This document shows, in pieces, positions 16,504-23,209 of a DNA stretch of 28,343 bases (position 1 is the stretch's first letter; each line of letters starts with the position of its first letter). The notes under the pieces are model-generated. The model saw nothing but the letters and a program-made list of their open reading frames with translations, ran no database searches and was not told the origin of the DNA. Position numbers and translations under genes: made by a program. Where the stretch lies: assembly GCA_905211185.1 (NCBI GenBank), contig CAJLZR010000001.1:1-28343 (forward strand), given 5' to 3'. The DNA is from an uncultured Oscillospiraceae bacterium. GTDB lineage: Bacteria > Bacillota_A > Clostridia > Oscillospirales > Acutalibacteraceae.

Positions 16504-16925
16504 TTAAAAACTATGACGTCTCTCAACAATGGGGCGAAATGCTAGGTAATCGTACGATTTTCTCATGTTTTCTAAATTTTGGAAAACTTCATCATCGTTT
16601 TCCGAAATTTCTAAGCATTTCTGCGCTTCATCATATAGCTCTATTTCAGAACTAAGAACACTGCGTATTGCCGGAGAAATTGTATCAGATTTTGGGTAAG
16701 GTGACGGTTTATTTATGCCAATAAAACAAAGTAACAGCATGGCTTTCTCAAAAAAATATTCCTGCGCCCCTAAATCTTTTCCATCATTTTCCTCAAGGTA
16801 CTTTTAAGAAATTGTTTGTTGTAATAAGACGGCATATGAACTTTTGCACTGACATTATGGCACAAACTAAACATACACCCCAACGCCGCCATACTCAAAA
16901 ATAGTTTTTTAAGTTTGAATTTCAA
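16504..16925 (-). pseudogene. Exported family gene, frameshifted at an A-run
   Basis: A TTG at 16925 with AGGGAG 9 bases upstream (16935-16940) begins a clear signal peptide, MKFKLKKLFLSMAALGCMFS with cleavage after NVSA. That frame reaches TAG at 16770 after 51 residues. The rest of the protein continues in another frame to 16504 (including YFFEKAMLLLCF and NLENMRKSYDYLAFRPIV). One extra A in the AAAA run at 16802-16805 (minus strand) would join both parts into a 140-residue protein, LKKYLEENDGKD across the joint. The C-terminal half matches its paralogues. Explanations are a real frameshift mutation, slippage or phase variation at the run, or a sequence error. The ATG-initiated frame from 16740 alone would lack export signals. 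Confidence 0.7.
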
Positions 16926-16992
16926 TTTATACATCTCCCTTTAAACTTACTTTATTTTTATTAACAGCAATTTTCGTCCACCAAAATCAAAC

Positions 16993-17268
16993 TCACAAAC
17001 GCAAATCATCCGCCACACTATAATACGCTTTCTCCATATTTTCTAAATTTTCAAGCAGCTCGCAAGGATTTTTAGATATAATAAAGCTCTGCTCAATTTC
17101 CTCATCTAACCCCCAAATACAATCCAACTCATCACGTAACTTTTTATAAGAAAACTCTCCCGTCAGCCACCATAAAAAACGATATCTTTTTGCTGTATCT
17201 ACCGCACGGCATAAATTATTTCTTTATTTTGACGCTATTCGATTCAAAATACAAAAATCCGACATCTT
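16993..17268 (-). pseudogene. Headless remnant of an exported family gene
   Basis: An open frame of 91 codons without an ATG start or ribosome site ends at TGA 16993. Its C-terminus, SKNPCELLENLENMEKAYYS, closely matches SENDDEVFQNLENMRKSYDY of the next gene downstream, so it is a family member. The expected signal peptide is absent; the DNA just upstream (17269-17419) is AT-rich and shows no convincing coding frame. I read it as a decayed copy left by duplication. Confidence 0.6.
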
Positions 17269-17419
17269 ATAAGCAATAATTTTAAAAGTAACCCAGAAAA
17301 ATTTTATCAATTTACACAAGTAAAATCAAGTATGGTTTGCTGAATTTTATATATCACAATATTGATTAATCAATACTCACAGCGTTCTAAATTTAAAAAA
17401 TCTTATTACCCACATTTTA

Positions 17420-17875
17420 TTACCTGTATAAGCTATACTCCTGCGCCTTTGTCACAAACGCTATCTGCTCACTGCGAGTTAATAGCGGAAAAATACTATT
17501 AACAAAAGCTGCGTAAGCGCCCCACGCTGCCATAAGATTATCTCCAAGCTCATTTATATTCACAGATTCTCTAAGCGCTTTCTCTACAAATGGTGCCGGC
17601 TGATCCTTGGTAACTTGACATATATCATTCACGGTAAGAGGAGGTAATACCATCATCCCTGTTTGAAACATTAACAAAGCAAGCTTAATACGGGCCAATC
17701 TTTCAAATGCCCAATTGGCTTGTCCCATTAAACTATTTTTTACTCTCTCAGGCACGCTTGCACGTATAGCAGGCACAAATTCCTCTTGAGTATAAATCTT
17801 GGCGCTGGTATTTGCAAAGCTTAAAAGCAGCGTTGCCGATATTACAATACCCGATATCAATTTTTTAAAACTAAT
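17420..17875 (-). CDS. Exported helical protein, family member 1; possible ATT start
   Basis: A small exported protein of about 151 residues with signal peptide (SFKKLISGIVISATLLLSFA, cleavage after NTSA) and mature start KIYTQEEF. It is paralogous to the next gene upstream: both have SVPE near the mature start, then a WAF/WAI-R segment and SVNINELGDNLMAAWGAYAA (SVNITELEENL in the other), followed by F-x-N-x-I-x-PLL. The only ribosome site, AGGAGG (17883-17888), lies 7 bases before an in-frame ATT (17875). No ATG, GTG or TTG is suitably placed: GTG 17914 lies upstream of the site and TTG 17860 is 22 bases from it. Initiation at ATT is therefore inferred. The mature protein is mostly helical, without cysteines for disulphides or a recognisable active site. 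Function unknown. Confidence 0.65.
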   Translation of the reverse strand: MSFKKLISGIVISATLLLSFANTSAKIYTQEEFVPAIRASVPERVKNSLMGQANWAFERLARIKLALLMFQTGMMVLPPLTVNDICQVTKDQPAPFVEKALRESVNINELGDNLMAAWGAYAAFVNSIFPLLTRSEQIAFVTKAQEYSLYR

Positions 17876-17923
17876 AACTACCCCTCCTGAAAACGTCCGT
17901 GCGCAGAAAAACACACAATAAAT

Positions 17924-17964
17924 ATATCTTACGCTTTAGAACGTAAGATATCAAACAAATTATA
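17924..17964 (-). promoter_or_regulatory. Putative -10 box and palindrome upstream of family member 1
   Basis: On the minus strand TATAAT (17959-17964) is followed by a perfect 10-bp inverted repeat, ATATCTTACG (arms 17924-17933 and 17942-17951, 8-base spacer). The expected transcript would begin at or in the repeat, giving a 5' stem-loop, or the palindrome may be a repressor operator. No good -35 box is seen. Confidence 0.45.
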
Positions 17965-18000
17965 AAAATATGCTTAAACAAAAAACTATCGCATTTTTAA

Positions 18001-18450
18001 TCACGCTTGCCAAAATCTGCTTAGTTCTTCCTTTTGAGAAAAACTGAGCAAAGGCAAAATGCCATTTGTAAACGTTACATATGCATGCCACATATGACCA
18101 AGATTTTCCTCAAGCTCTGTTATATTTACAGAATCAAGCAGCATCCGCTTTTCCCAAGGTGATACTTTATTTTCAAAACGCGCAATTATATCATCTGAAA
18201 TTCTAAATCCACGTGTGTGAGGGTCGGATTTATATATAGAAGACCAGATACTTAAAACATTTTTCATTTTTCTTATTGCCCAACTTGCTTTATCCACCGG
18301 ATTATCTTTTAAATTCTCCGGCACACTCAAATTTACAGCTTCATCAAATTCTTCTTTACTGTAAACCTGAGCACTCGTAACTATGGAACTTGCAAATATA
18401 ATTATTCCCACCAAAATACCGGAAATTAATCGTTTAATAATAGTAACCAT
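18001..18450 (-). CDS. Exported helical protein, family member 2
   Basis: A 149-residue protein with a signal peptide (MVTIIKRLISGILVGIIIFA, cleavage after VTSA) and mature start QVYSKEEF. It shares the KRLISGI signal-peptide core, SVPE, ASWAIRKM and SVNITELEENLGHMWHAY / NGILPLLS blocks with the gene immediately downstream, so the two arose by tandem duplication and have since diverged strongly in the middle. The ATG follows an AAGGA directly with no spacer, which cannot work as an ordinary ribosome site. Either the mRNA is leaderless (see the promoter just upstream) or initiation uses the in-frame ATT at 18441, 9 bases after AAGGA. It lies 40 bases after cwlD on the same strand. Function unknown. 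Confidence 0.7.
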   Translation of the reverse strand: MVTIIKRLISGILVGIIIFASSIVTSAQVYSKEEFDEAVNLSVPENLKDNPVDKASWAIRKMKNVLSIWSSIYKSDPHTRGFRISDDIIARFENKVSPWEKRMLLDSVNITELEENLGHMWHAYVTFTNGILPLLSFSQKEELSRFWQA

Positions 18451-18455
18451 TCCTT

Positions 18456-18484
18456 TTTATACTATCAGTCATACAATTAAGTAA
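18456..18484 (-). promoter_or_regulatory. Putative promoter directly before family member 2
   Basis: On the minus strand TTACTT (18479-18484), a 17-base spacer and TATAAA (18456-18461) place the expected first transcribed base at about the start ATG (18450), which would make a leaderless mRNA. Confidence 0.35.
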
Positions 18485-18490
18485 TTAGGT

Positions 18491-19237
18491 TTATGCGTTA
18501 TTCGTTAAAAATTCAAGCACACCGCAATATATGCTAAATGCCATTTTATTTTGGTAATCCTCACTACCAAGTTTTTTAGCTTCCTCCTCATTCGATAAAA
18601 ATCCGCATTCTACAACTATTGCGGGAATTTGAGCGTTGTGAAGCAAAAATATTTTTTGGTTAGCCGGTTTTATTGCCCTTTTGTTTTCGGGCTGAATCAA
18701 TCCCACTACCGAGTTTTTAACACTGTTTGCCAATTCTTCGCTTTTAGGGTCATTCTTGGAATAAAAGATTTGCGTTCCAAAATACTTTGGATTAGGAAAT
18801 TTATTTTGATGTATGCTCACAAATACGGTGTTTTTGTTATTGGCATGGTCATCTATAATTTCCGCACGATTTCTAAGATCGGAACGCTTTTTTTCTCTAA
18901 GGCTCTCTGCATCATCATCGTATATCGAAGTATCCGTATCTCTGGTCATCACAACATTGTATCCGGCAACTTTTAGTAAATCTTCCAGTTTTAAAGCTAT
19001 GGATAAATTTATATCTTTTTCAACTATCCCATCTACTCCAACCGCCCCGCCATCTTCACCGCCATGGCCGGCATCGAGTATAATAGTTTTTGCGTTTGAA
19101 GGCGCAGCTTCATTTTCTTTTGCTTTACCGTAAGCAGCAAAGGCTAATGTCATGCACATTAAAAAGCCAAAAATTGAAATCATACAAACCAATATTTTCT
19201 TTTTTTTAAATCTTTCATAAATTTGATTATTTTTCAA
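18491..19237 (-). CDS. cwlD: N-acetylmuramoyl-L-alanine amidase, CwlD-like
   Basis: A 248-residue Amidase_3 enzyme that cleaves the amide bond between muramic acid and the stem peptide. CwlD proteins do this during spore cortex muramic-lactam formation. An N-terminal membrane segment (about 15-35) anchors or exports it. Zinc ligands and catalytic residues are visible: His58 in LDAGHGG, Glu73 in IVEKD, His143 in SIHQN and Glu210 in VVECGFLSN. I start it at TTG 19237 because AGGAG (19246-19250) lies 8 bases upstream, whereas the GTG at 19246 overlaps that site. CwlD is inferred over other Amidase_3 enzymes from its size, single N-terminal anchor and lack of SPOR or SH3 domains. It heads the minus-strand run of exported-protein genes. 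Confidence 0.85.
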   Translation of the reverse strand: MKNNQIYERFKKKKILVCMISIFGFLMCMTLAFAAYGKAKENEAAPSNAKTIILDAGHGGEDGGAVGVDGIVEKDINLSIALKLEDLLKVAGYNVVMTRDTDTSIYDDDAESLREKKRSDLRNRAEIIDDHANNKNTVFVSIHQNKFPNPKYFGTQIFYSKNDPKSEELANSVKNSVVGLIQPENKRAIKPANQKIFLLHNAQIPAIVVECGFLSNEEEAKKLGSEDYQNKMAFSIYCGVLEFLTNNA

Positions 19238-19290
19238 AAAGGTCACTCCTAAACATAGTTATTTAAATCGCCACAGATATTAAAATATAT

Positions 19291-19318
19291 TTGATAACCA
19301 TAGCAAAAAATGTATAAT
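19291..19318 (+). promoter_or_regulatory. Sigma-A promoter of the TrhA/haemolysin III gene
   Basis: TTGATA (19291-19296), a 16-base spacer and TATAAT (19313-19318) preceded by TG lie 35 bases before the gene start. Confidence 0.7.
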
Positions 19319-19353
19319 AATATGGATATAAAATTCTAATGATAGGTGAGAAA

Positions 19354-20019
19354 ATGGAACTAGGAAAAAATCTTCACATCAAAAAATTAAATCTTCCAAA
19401 TTACAGCCTCTCGGAGGAACTGCTAAACGCTATAACTCACGGCATCGGCAGTTTACTTTCGGTAATTGCGGTTATCGTGCTTATTCAAAAGTACAAAGGT
19501 CATACGGCCGACTTGGTTTTTATGCTAATATATTGTTTCACGCTTTTTCTTCTTTACACGATTTCCACCCTATATCACTCCCTAAAAAGAAATAAAGCCA
19601 AAGAAGTTTTCCGAAAACTCGACCACTGCTCTATATTTTTACTAATCGCCGGAACTTATACGCCTATCTGCGCGGCAATCTTAAAAACCAATTTTGCATT
19701 TTGTGTGCTTGCAGGCGTATGGATACTGGGAATTGTGGGGATAGTATTTAACGCAATAGATGTAAATAAATTTTCAAAATTTTCCCTTACTTGCTATATT
19801 TTAATGGGCTGGAGCATAGTTTTTATCGCGCATCCTACAATAAAAATTTTAAATCGTGAACAACTCCTTTACTTACTAATAGGCGGAATATTTTATACCG
19901 TTGGAGCCATAATTTATGTAATAGGTAAAAAAATAAAATATATGCACTCCATTTGGCATATTTTCGTGTTGGCAGGAAGTATTTTTCATTTTCTGATTTT
20001 CACAAAACAGATATCCTAG
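19354..20019 (+). CDS. trhA: TrhA / haemolysin III family membrane protein
   Basis: A 221-residue protein with seven predicted membrane helices, of the progestin/adipoQ-receptor-like (HlyIII) superfamily. Conserved residues of this family are present: ITHGIG near helix 1, STLYHS, the LDHCSIFLLIAGTYTP block and the C-terminal MHSIWHIFVLAG...H, whose Ser/His/Asp residues form a metal site in relatives. TrhA proteins influence membrane energetics and lipid homeostasis; the haemolysin name is historical. AGGTGAG (19344-19350) favours ATG 19354 over the ATG at 19339, which precedes that site. Its stop codon is interleaved with the stop of the convergent ylmC-like gene within the palindrome CTAG. 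Confidence 0.9.
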   Translation: MELGKNLHIKKLNLPNYSLSEELLNAITHGIGSLLSVIAVIVLIQKYKGHTADLVFMLIYCFTLFLLYTISTLYHSLKRNKAKEVFRKLDHCSIFLLIAGTYTPICAAILKTNFAFCVLAGVWILGIVGIVFNAIDVNKFSKFSLTCYILMGWSIVFIAHPTIKILNREQLLYLLIGGIFYTVGAIIYVIGKKIKYMHSIWHIFVLAGSIFHFLIFTKQIS

Positions 20020-20312
20020 CGCCAACATTTGAAAATATTTGAAATCCAACCGACTTTTCGGCGTTTTTGATACTTTGGGCAATAATTTACCAAAATAGTA
20101 TCTTCCCCTATAACTTCGATATTCTCCCATTTTATTATCACATCGTCCTCTCGCCCAAAAACACCAAAAAATTTGGGCCTGCCATATACAACTATCGCCA
20201 CCAATTTTGCACACCCCATATCAACTTCCACATCATTTACACACCCTATTCGGCAGCCGTCATTAACGCTTATAACTTCTTTATTTTTCATCTCGACTAT
20301 TCGGCATACCAT
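20016..20312 (-). CDS. ylmC: YlmC/YmxH-family sporulation protein (PRC-barrel)
   Basis: A 98-residue small beta-barrel protein. Its sequence follows the YlmC/YmxH family: MVCRIVEMKNKEVISVNDG, then GCVNDVEVD, KLVAIVVYGRPKFFGVFGRE and DDVIIKWENIEVIGEDTILV. The family is widespread in spore-forming Firmicutes and linked to sporulation through regulation or expression, but its mechanism is unknown. I start it at ATG 20312, 8 bases after GGGGA (20321-20325); an upstream ATG at 20333 would add seven unrelated residues. The basic C-terminal tail (KYQKRRK...) is as in relatives. Its presence with CwlD argues that the organism, or its recent ancestor, forms spores. Confidence 0.88.
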   Translation of the reverse strand: MVCRIVEMKNKEVISVNDGCRIGCVNDVEVDMGCAKLVAIVVYGRPKFFGVFGREDDVIIKWENIEVIGEDTILVNYCPKYQKRRKVGWISNIFKCWR

Positions 20313-20391
20313 ATATTCGTTCCCCGCTTTCATTCTATTTTTAAAATCATATATCTAGTCACAATAATTTTTCATTGGGAGGGCAGCAAAC

Positions 20392-22758
20392 ATGGCACAT
20401 ACTGAAGATTTAAACGTACAAAGATATCACCCCAAAATTGAACTTGGACTAAATAAAAATGAAGTAAAAAACCGCATAAAACAAGGACTTGTGAACATAG
20501 ATAAATCCATTTCAACCAAATCTACCAAAGACATAATAAAAGAAAACACATTTACCCTTTTCAACTTTGTAAATTTGGTGCTGGCAATTGCGGTTTTATG
20601 CGTGGGCTCATATAAAAATCTTATGTTTATGGGCGTTGTGATATGCAACGTGATAATAGGAATAACGCAAGAAATAAGAGCAAAAAAAACAGTCGATAAA
20701 ATGAACTTAATAGCATCAAACAACGCAAAACTCATAAGAAACGGTAAAATAGGAAAAACAAAAATTGAAAAAATTGTGTTAGACGACATCATACTTTACG
20801 AAAACGGTAATCAAGTAGTTGCCGATTCTGTAATACTTGAGGGCAAATGCGAAGTTAATGAATCGCTTCTTACGGGCGAACCTGATTTAATAACAAAAAA
20901 AGAAGGCGATTTGCTTTTATCCGGAAGCTATTTGGTAAGCGGAAAATGCACGGCAAGGGTTGAACATGTGGGCAAAAACAATTATGCTTCCAAACTCTTA
21001 AAGGGCTCAAAATATATTAAAAAAACCAAGTCCGAAATAATGAACACCCTTAATAAAATAATAAAAATAATATCTATCGCCATAGTACCGATGGGAGCAT
21101 TACTTTTTTACAGGCAATTTATATCATCCGGACATGATGTTACATCGGCAATCGTAAACACCACGGCAGCCCTTACGGGAATGATACCGGAAGGCTTGGT
21201 ACTACTTACAAGTTCTGTTTTAGCCGTTGGGGTTATGCGCCTTTCAAGACACAAAGTATTGGTCCAGGATATTTATTGCATCGAAACTTTAGCAAGAGTG
21301 GATACGCTCTGCCTTGATAAAACCGGAACCATAACGGAAGGGACTTTTGAAGTTGAAAAAATTGTTCCGCAAAATGGTTATTCAGATAAAGATATTTCCA
21401 AATCCATGAAAATGCTAACATGCGCTCTTAATGACAATAACGAAACTTTTAAAGCTCTTAAAAACTATTTTGCACCAAACCAAACGGCAACCGAAGCTGA
21501 AATGATAATTCCTTTTTCTTCGGAAAAAAAGTGGTCGGGAGCGTACTTTAAATCAGAAGGCACGTTCGTTTTCGGCGCATCGGAATTTATTTTTGAAAAT
21601 AACTTACCCCCAAAAGCAGCCGAACAGATAAAAAAATATTCAGAAAGCTATCGTGTTATAGCTCTTGCGCACTCAGATGAGTCATTTATAGAAAAAAATC
21701 TCCCAAAAGGTATGCAGCTTATGGGACTGATATTAATAAAGGATAAAATAAGAAACAGCGCAGAAAAAACCCTGAATTTCTTTAAAAAACAAGGCGTTGA
21801 TATAAAAGTAATTTCGGGAGATAATCCAATTACCGTTTCAAAAATTGCGCAAAGAGTTAATTTGGAAAATTCGGATATGTATATAGACGCTACCACCTTA
21901 AAAACCGAAAAGGATATATCCGAAGCCGCAACCAAATATACTATTTTCGGAAGAGTTACCCCAAACCAGAAACAATCTATCGTAAAAGCGCTCAAAGAAA
22001 ATGGCCATACCGTTGCAATGGTGGGAGACGGCGTAAACGATGTTTTGGCAATGAAAGAATCCGATTGCAGCGTTGCAATGGCAGGAGGAAGCGATATAGC
22101 CAGAAACGTTTCGCATTTGGTTCTTCTTAACTCAGATTTTGCATCAATGCCCAAAACAGTTGCGGAGGGGCGAAGAGCAATTAATAATATACAGCGTTCG
22201 GCTTCTTTATTTCTTACAAAAACAATTTATTCTTTTTTGCTAGCACTTCTATTTTTCATAATAGCCGCTCCTTATCCATTCATTCCGATACAAATGACTT
22301 TAATCAGCACGGTAACCATAGGCATTCCTTCATTTATACTGGCGCTTGAACCCAACAGAGAAAGAATTCAAGGAAATCTGTTTAAAAATATAGTGAGCAA
22401 ATCACTTCCCACAGCTTTAACCATAGTTTCGGCGCTTATGATATGCGTTGGTATGTATATGGGCTTTAATCTATCCTTACAAAAATATGGTTTACTGACA
22501 ACCGCCACTACCTCTTTAATCGGGATTATGCTTATATATAATATATCTGTTCCCCTTAATAAACTAAGAAAAACTTTGCTATGGGGCGTAATTATTTTGC
22601 TGTTTGTAGGATTTATATATTTCCAAGACCTGCTAAGTATTGAACCTTTGACCTTCTTAAACATATTGATTATAAGCGCTATTACGATAGTTTCTATGTT
22701 AATTCATGATTTTATTTTAAAATTAAACCTTACAAAATATTTTAAAAAAAGTATTTAA
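20392..22758 (+). CDS. Cation-translocating P-type ATPase, CtpE-like
   Basis: A 788-residue P-type ATPase. Visible motifs are TGEP (161-164) in the actuator domain, PEGL (266-269) in the ion-binding membrane helix, DKTGTIT with the phosphorylated Asp309, and GDGVND at about 545-550. The nucleotide-binding domain is short, and four to six C-terminal helices follow. The PEGLVLLTS context and the LVQDIYCIETLARVDTLCLD stretch before the phosphorylation site resemble the CtpE group, whose mycobacterial member takes part in calcium uptake. No N-terminal heavy-metal-binding domain is present, which argues against copper or cadmium export. The ion is therefore probably calcium or another divalent cation, but this is inference. 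GGGAGGG lies about 9 bases before the ATG. Confidence 0.88.
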   Translation: MAHTEDLNVQRYHPKIELGLNKNEVKNRIKQGLVNIDKSISTKSTKDIIKENTFTLFNFVNLVLAIAVLCVGSYKNLMFMGVVICNVIIGITQEIRAKKTVDKMNLIASNNAKLIRNGKIGKTKIEKIVLDDIILYENGNQVVADSVILEGKCEVNESLLTGEPDLITKKEGDLLLSGSYLVSGKCTARVEHVGKNNYASKLLKGSKYIKKTKSEIMNTLNKIIKIISIAIVPMGALLFYRQFISSGHDVTSAIVNTTAALTGMIPEGLVLLTSSVLAVGVMRLSRHKVLVQDIYCIETLARVDTLCLDKTGTITEGTFEVEKIVPQNGYSDKDISKSMKMLTCALNDNNETFKALKNYFAPNQTATEAEMIIPFSSEKKWSGAYFKSEGTFVFGASEFIFENNLPPKAAEQIKKYSESYRVIALAHSDESFIEKNLPKGMQLMGLILIKDKIRNSAEKTLNFFKKQGVDIKVISGDNPITVSKIAQRVNLENSDMYIDATTLKTEKDISEAATKYTIFGRVTPNQKQSIVKALKENGHTVAMVGDGVNDVLAMKESDCSVAMAGGSDIARNVSHLVLLNSDFASMPKTVAEGRRAINNIQRSASLFLTKTIYSFLLALLFFIIAAPYPFIPIQMTLISTVTIGIPSFILALEPNRERIQGNLFKNIVSKSLPTALTIVSALMICVGMYMGFNLSLQKYGLLTTATTSLIGIMLIYNISVPLNKLRKTLLWGVIILLFVGFIYFQDLLSIEPLTFLNILIISAITIVSMLIHDFILKLNLTKYFKKSI

Positions 22759-22777
22759 AATTTATATGCCATCGGGC

Positions 22778-22806
22778 TTGACTTAAAATTATTCTGAACG
22801 TATTAT
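22778..22806 (+). promoter_or_regulatory. Strong promoter of the 53-residue membrane protein
   Basis: TTGACT (22778-22783), an exact 17-base spacer and TATTAT (22801-22806) are close to the sigma-A consensus and lie 34 bases before the small gene's start. Confidence 0.7.
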
Positions 22807-22840
22807 TAAATAAATGAAAATGTGGAAAGGGGAAATTCAG

Positions 22841-23002
22841 ATGGAATATAAACGAAAAGGTGGATTTTCGGTTTTAACAGGAATAATTGCCACCGTTATA
22901 ACGTTAATGTCCTTAGCTATTGCTTTGCTTGTAATACTGGATCGCAAGAAAAAGAAAGAAGAAAAAGAACTCGATGATTACTTGGAAGCAAGTATAAATT
23001 AA
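22841..23002 (+). CDS. 53-residue single-pass membrane protein
   Basis: A small protein with a basic N-terminus (MEYKRKGG), one hydrophobic helix (about 9-33) and a highly charged tail (DRKKKKEEKELDDYLE). The topology would put the lysine/glutamate tail in the cytoplasm if the positive-inside rule holds for the RKKKK cluster. AAAGGGGA (22827-22834) selects ATG 22841 over an ATG at 22814. It has its own strong promoter and is followed by a hairpin terminator, so it is a separate and probably abundant transcript. I do not recognise the family. The layout recalls small membrane-protein modulators of transporters, and the P-type ATPase gene ends 82 bases upstream, but any partnership is speculation. 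Confidence 0.65.
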   Translation: MEYKRKGGFSVLTGIIATVITLMSLAIALLVILDRKKKKEEKELDDYLEASIN

Positions 23003-23031
23003 TCACCTTTCTAAAATAATACTGAAAAAAA

Positions 23032-23062
23032 ATATCTACCACAAAATAAGCGTGGTAGATAT
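23032..23062. terminator. Bidirectional terminator hairpin
   Basis: ATATCTACCAC (23032-23042) pairs perfectly with 23052-23062 around a 9-base loop. Eight As directly before it give a U-run on the minus strand; on the plus strand a short T-rich stretch follows. It closes the small membrane-protein transcript and backs up the secA terminator. Confidence 0.75.
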
Positions 23063-23141
23063 TTCTCTATGATATTTATAAATTTTAAAAAATTAAAATG
23101 GCAGTTATCGGTTAATATAATCCGAAACCATAAGCTTATAC

Positions 23142-23182
23142 AAAAATATCCGGCCGATTATAATTTATAAATCGACCGGATA
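23142..23182 (-). terminator. secA terminator
   Basis: TATCCGGCCGAT (23147-23158) and ATCGACCGGATA (23171-23182) pair over 12 positions with one mismatch. On the minus strand the stem is followed by TTTTT (23142-23146). It lies 28 bases after the secA stop. Confidence 0.8.
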
Positions 23183-23209
23183 GTTACTTTTTAATATTTA
23201 ATCAAACAA

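Noticed and set aside
16504..16740. The 78-residue ATG-started frame taken as a complete cytoplasmic gene
   Set aside because: It has no ribosome site at 16740, and the coding pattern extends upstream through a one-base frame break to a signal peptide.
20067..20405. 112-codon plus-strand frame over the ylmC-like gene
   Set aside because: It is a shadow: the minus-strand frame matches the YlmC/YmxH family and has a ribosome site.
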